Source: Bacteroidota bacterium
GTDB lineage: Bacteria; Bacteroidota; Bacteroidia; Palsa-965
Reading direction: 5' to 3'
NCBI GenBank assembly: GCA_016194975.1
Contig: JACQAM010000007.1
Span: 341,031-405,030, forward strand
Length of the DNA stretch: 64,000 nt
In this document: positions 61,696-64,000 of the stretch, in pieces
Layout of the letters: the number at the start of each line of letters is the position of its first letter
Numbering within the stretch: the stretch's first letter is position 1
The notes under the pieces: model-generated
The model's input: only the letters and a program-made list of their open reading frames with translations
Database searches by the model: none
What the model was told of the DNA's origin: nothing
Translations under genes and position numbers: made by a program

Positions 61696-61920
61696 AAGGA
61701 AAAAACAATTATTTGAACAGAAACATCGCCTGAATTCTATTTCATACTTATCAGAGGGAATTATTAATTGAAATGAATCCAAAGGCCAGAATTCATCGTG
61801 TTCATGGATAAAAACCAATTTGTACTTCCCAATAATTCCCTTATAATCCGGATAAGTGTCCTTTCTTCTGCAGGAAGAAAAGCACATTAGAAAAACTATC
61901 AGATATAAAAGTGTTCGCAT
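61693..61920 (-). CDS. Small hypothetical lipoprotein
   Basis: 75 residues. Lipobox FSSC (Cys17), then a short beta-rich part with YKLVFIHEHDEFWPLDSFQL and a Cys/Phe-rich end, CFCSNNCFF. It may be a truncated copy of a longer lipocalin-like lipoprotein, judging from its abrupt C-terminus. Its ATG shares the A of the preceding TAA (TAATG overlap), so translation is coupled to the T9SS gene. Confidence 0.65.
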   Translation of the reverse strand: MRTLLYLIVFLMCFSSCRRKDTYPDYKGIIGKYKLVFIHEHDEFWPLDSFQLIIPSDKYEIEFRRCFCSNNCFFL

Positions 61921-63458
61921 TATTTCTCAATTATTATTTTTTTACGCTCTATCATTTCCCCTGCTGTTAAGGTCACAAAATACACTCCGCTCGCTAAGGA
62001 AGATACGTCAATTGATTGTGTTCCGTTTTTTTTCTGTTCAGAAAAAACTACTTCGCCTGACAAATTTGCGATTTGAATATTGTAATTGCATGACGCGCAT
62101 TCGGGAGTAACAATAATTGTATTCTGCGCCGGTATTGGATAAACTTTAAACTCACCGGCGCTGTTTTCGCTTATAGCTGATGCATCAGCAGAAGTTGTCT
62201 CAAGAATTTGAGCAGAAGAAGTCCTGACGAATGTACTTCCGTATGGATAAATTTTGAACGCAAGAATAGGCCTGATGGGAGTAGCGGTAACAACAAGCGC
62301 TGGATACTCCAATACAAGATCTCCATCGAGCTGGCTGTATTTATTGTCAGTTTCAATAGTATTTCCAGTCATAACATCCATCCATTCGATGGTGTAATGA
62401 TGCAATGGTTCCATTGTTGTCACTTTGAGTTTTATACCCGGGCCATTGTTGAAATACACGTCTTGTGGAGGATCGTAAAGCGAAGTATTCGGATAATTCC
62501 AGTAGTCTCCGCCCTGATCGCTGTAGTCAACGCAGTCGCCTGTATTACTCGTTCTCATATTCCATGCGTTATAAAACCTGCTCAGCACCACACCGATTGC
62601 CCTGTCCGCGTGTGGGCTTCCTTGCGGGAAAAATTTAAGATGAATCGTTTCAGCATAATAATCATTTCTCAATTGATAATCCGGCTCCCAATCTCCATCA
62701 TTAAAATCTGTACCCGCAAGATAATCGCGCAATCGCGCAAAATGAGAATAGTAAGAAATATTGGCATCCGGTAAGGATGTTTTAGGCCAGTTCAATCCAC
62801 CGGCACAACCCGAGAAAGGAACTGTCCAGAAAGTACGAATCCATTCTGTAAAGTTGGAACATTCGTCATGCGCAGGCGCGTGGAGTTGAAATTCGCGGTA
62901 ATAAAAACCATAAACTTTTGCAACGAGTTGCCCCGTACTGTTTGGAAACAATTGTGTGAATTCTGCATACACATTTAAATCTTCAGGATTATAAGGATTG
63001 ACGGGTGTGGCGTAACTTGGTGAATTGTTACAAAATCCTTCCACATCATCGAATAAATTCTGCGGAAGATGAAGTCCCAATTCAAATTTTTCGTTCTGGT
63101 ACGCGATCATTTCTGTTTGCATGGGCGGTTGCACCGGGTTGAAAACTGCAAGGTCCATATCAGTATTGGCAATGAGGGCGCGGAAAAAATATTGTGAATT
63201 CTGCGGAACGGAAAACCCAGGTCCAAGGTGGATCCGTGTATTCGAAGTCAATGTGGTGATGGTGGTGGTCGGCACCACCACTGTTGTATTCGGAGCCGGA
63301 GCAACAATATCATTCATATTCTGAATAACATTACTGGTGTTGCTGTAGAAAGAATTCTGATCCAGAATAAGCGGAGGAATCGGTTGCGGTGTAAGGTTTA
63401 GCTGCGCATGCAAGCAAAACGCAGAAAATATTCCGGAAAAAAGAAAAATATTTTTCAT
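61920..63458 (-). CDS. T9SS-secreted protein of unknown function
   Basis: 512 residues from Met at 63458 (MKNIFLFSGIFSAFCLHAQ signal); the in-frame Met at 63473 overlaps the upstream gene and precedes no better signal. The middle contains TRIHLGPGFSVPQNSQYFF, a start common to Bacteroidota surface proteins, and a large unassigned region. The end is a T9SS type A sorting domain (KVYPIPAQNTIIVTP, then ASGVYFVTLTAGE). Surface or secreted. It begins one base after the S74-like gene stop and overlaps the small lipoprotein gene. Confidence 0.83.
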   Translation of the reverse strand: MKNIFLFSGIFSAFCLHAQLNLTPQPIPPLILDQNSFYSNTSNVIQNMNDIVAPAPNTTVVVPTTTITTLTSNTRIHLGPGFSVPQNSQYFFRALIANTDMDLAVFNPVQPPMQTEMIAYQNEKFELGLHLPQNLFDDVEGFCNNSPSYATPVNPYNPEDLNVYAEFTQLFPNSTGQLVAKVYGFYYREFQLHAPAHDECSNFTEWIRTFWTVPFSGCAGGLNWPKTSLPDANISYYSHFARLRDYLAGTDFNDGDWEPDYQLRNDYYAETIHLKFFPQGSPHADRAIGVVLSRFYNAWNMRTSNTGDCVDYSDQGGDYWNYPNTSLYDPPQDVYFNNGPGIKLKVTTMEPLHHYTIEWMDVMTGNTIETDNKYSQLDGDLVLEYPALVVTATPIRPILAFKIYPYGSTFVRTSSAQILETTSADASAISENSAGEFKVYPIPAQNTIIVTPECASCNYNIQIANLSGEVVFSEQKKNGTQSIDVSSLASGVYFVTLTAGEMIERKKIIIEK

Positions 63459-63459
63459 T

Positions 63460-64000
63460 TTATTTTCCTCCATTCGTTTGCGCGGCTTCCAAAACTTTCA
63501 ACCGTGCATCTATCTGAACAATGTAAAGCGCCATCTGTTCGATCTGCATTTGCTGCTGCTTGCATAACTCAGCTAAGGAAATTCCATTCTTCTCTATTTC
63601 CACAGCAGATTTTGATCCTGGTAAATGGTGATTTGTTTTTATGAATTCTCCAAGTACGTCTATCGGCATCAGTTTATAAGCGCTGTCGAAAACAAAATCG
63701 GGCCAATCGGCGGTGGTGCTTATCACAATGTCCTTGCACATTATTCGTCCATCAACAGTAAGTTTTGTAAAACTTTCATCATACAATCCACCTGTTGTAA
63801 TTTGTGCTGCTCCTATTGTTACTCTTCCGCCGGGAAGAACGCAAAATTTTCCAGTGCCACCATCTCCAACCTGAAAATCTCCCTGCGGAGTTGCAGTTCC
63901 CACTCCCACTTTTCCTGTTGTATTCGCTCCGCTCGAAGTCCCGACAAAAAAAGTGGGAATAGTGGAATTGAATCCGATCATCAAAGAATTTGGAATTGTA
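63460..64000 (-). CDS. S74/tail-fibre-like surface protein, C-terminal part (5' end outside window)
   Basis: The frame stays open to base 64000, so the start lies beyond the window; about 179 codons are visible. Repeated glycine-rich beta turns, VGVGTATPQGDFQVGDGGTG and RVTIGAAQITTGG, are typical of phage-tail-like or intramolecular-chaperone-bearing fibres in Bacteroidota. The C-terminal ISLAELCKQQQMQIEQMALY is a coiled coil, used for trimerisation, in place of a full S74 autoproteolytic domain. First visible gene of the four-gene operon that ends with the LTA-type sulfatase. Confidence 0.75.
   Translation of the reverse strand, partial: TIPNSLMIGFNSTIPTFFVGTSSGANTTGKVGVGTATPQGDFQVGDGGTGKFCVLPGGRVTIGAAQITTGGLYDESFTKLTVDGRIMCKDIVISTTADWPDFVFDSAYKLMPIDVLGEFIKTNHHLPGSKSAVEIEKNGISLAELCKQQQMQIEQMALYIVQIDARLKVLEAAQTNGGK

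Noticed and set aside
62208..62774. 188-codon plus-strand frame in the T9SS gene
   Set aside because: Antisense shadow; no signal or domain.

Overview
The window is a single contig piece of a Bacteroidota chromosome. Four proteins end in the type IX secretion system (T9SS) type A sorting domain (YPNP-type motif, then a GIYFVK-type strand). There are many short lipoproteins of the MKKxx...SC type, WG repeats, a PorV-like outer membrane protein and a GH92 mannosidase. No Shine-Dalgarno sequences are evident, and promoters fit TAnnTTT(A/G). Order or family cannot be fixed from sequence reading alone; a free-living flavobacterial or sphingobacterial relative is plausible. No rRNA, tRNA, transposase or CRISPR array was seen.

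Layout: 1-2.8 kb holds the tail of an RND/MMPL exporter, a lipoprotein and an M20 peptidase. 2.9-10.7 kb is a MarR-controlled beta-oxidation operon (hydroxyacyl-CoA dehydrogenase/hydratase, thiolase, acyl-CoA dehydrogenase). It has been invaded by a DUF1016 nuclease-like gene and by a toxin-antitoxin pair followed by a diverged second copy of the acyl-CoA dehydrogenase tail. 10.7-18.1 kb holds a WG-repeat protein, a T9SS cargo protein, an MFS exporter and small AT-rich genes, one of them probably frameshifted. 18.1-23.7 kb is a minus-strand operon with two B12-binding-type radical SAM enzymes, two methyltransferases, a nucleotidyltransferase and a heavy-metal-binding lipoprotein.

23.7-35.0 kb is a copper/heavy-metal efflux island lying between two copies of a 123-bp MITE. 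It contains a sulfite-exporter-type permease, an HYC_CC_PP-like protein, an HMA protein, a CusA-type RND pump encoded in two halves with a metal-binding lipoprotein gene between them, TolC, two CusB-type adaptors, a redoxin with a T9SS tail and a beta-barrel fused to a metal-binding domain. The four heavy-metal-binding (HMBD) modules sit in four different architectures. The pump, adaptors and outer membrane factor would form a tripartite exporter, with the small proteins as periplasmic metal carriers.

35-41 kb carries a ROK kinase, a glycosylasparaginase, a GxxExxY gene framed by inverted and tandem repeats, and a GH92 alpha-mannosidase, together suggesting use of N-glycoproteins. 41-56 kb contains a hydrolase lipoprotein, a VWA protein, an acyl-CoA synthetase, a threonine aldolase, a BchE-like radical SAM protein, membrane proteins with a winged-helix regulator, purE, a T9SS cargo protein and an amidohydrolase. 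56-59.5 kb holds a PorV-like protein and a helix-hairpin-helix outer membrane protein. 59.6-64 kb is a tight, AT-rich minus-strand operon: S74-like protein (cut by the window edge), T9SS cargo, small lipoprotein and LTA-synthase-type sulfatase.
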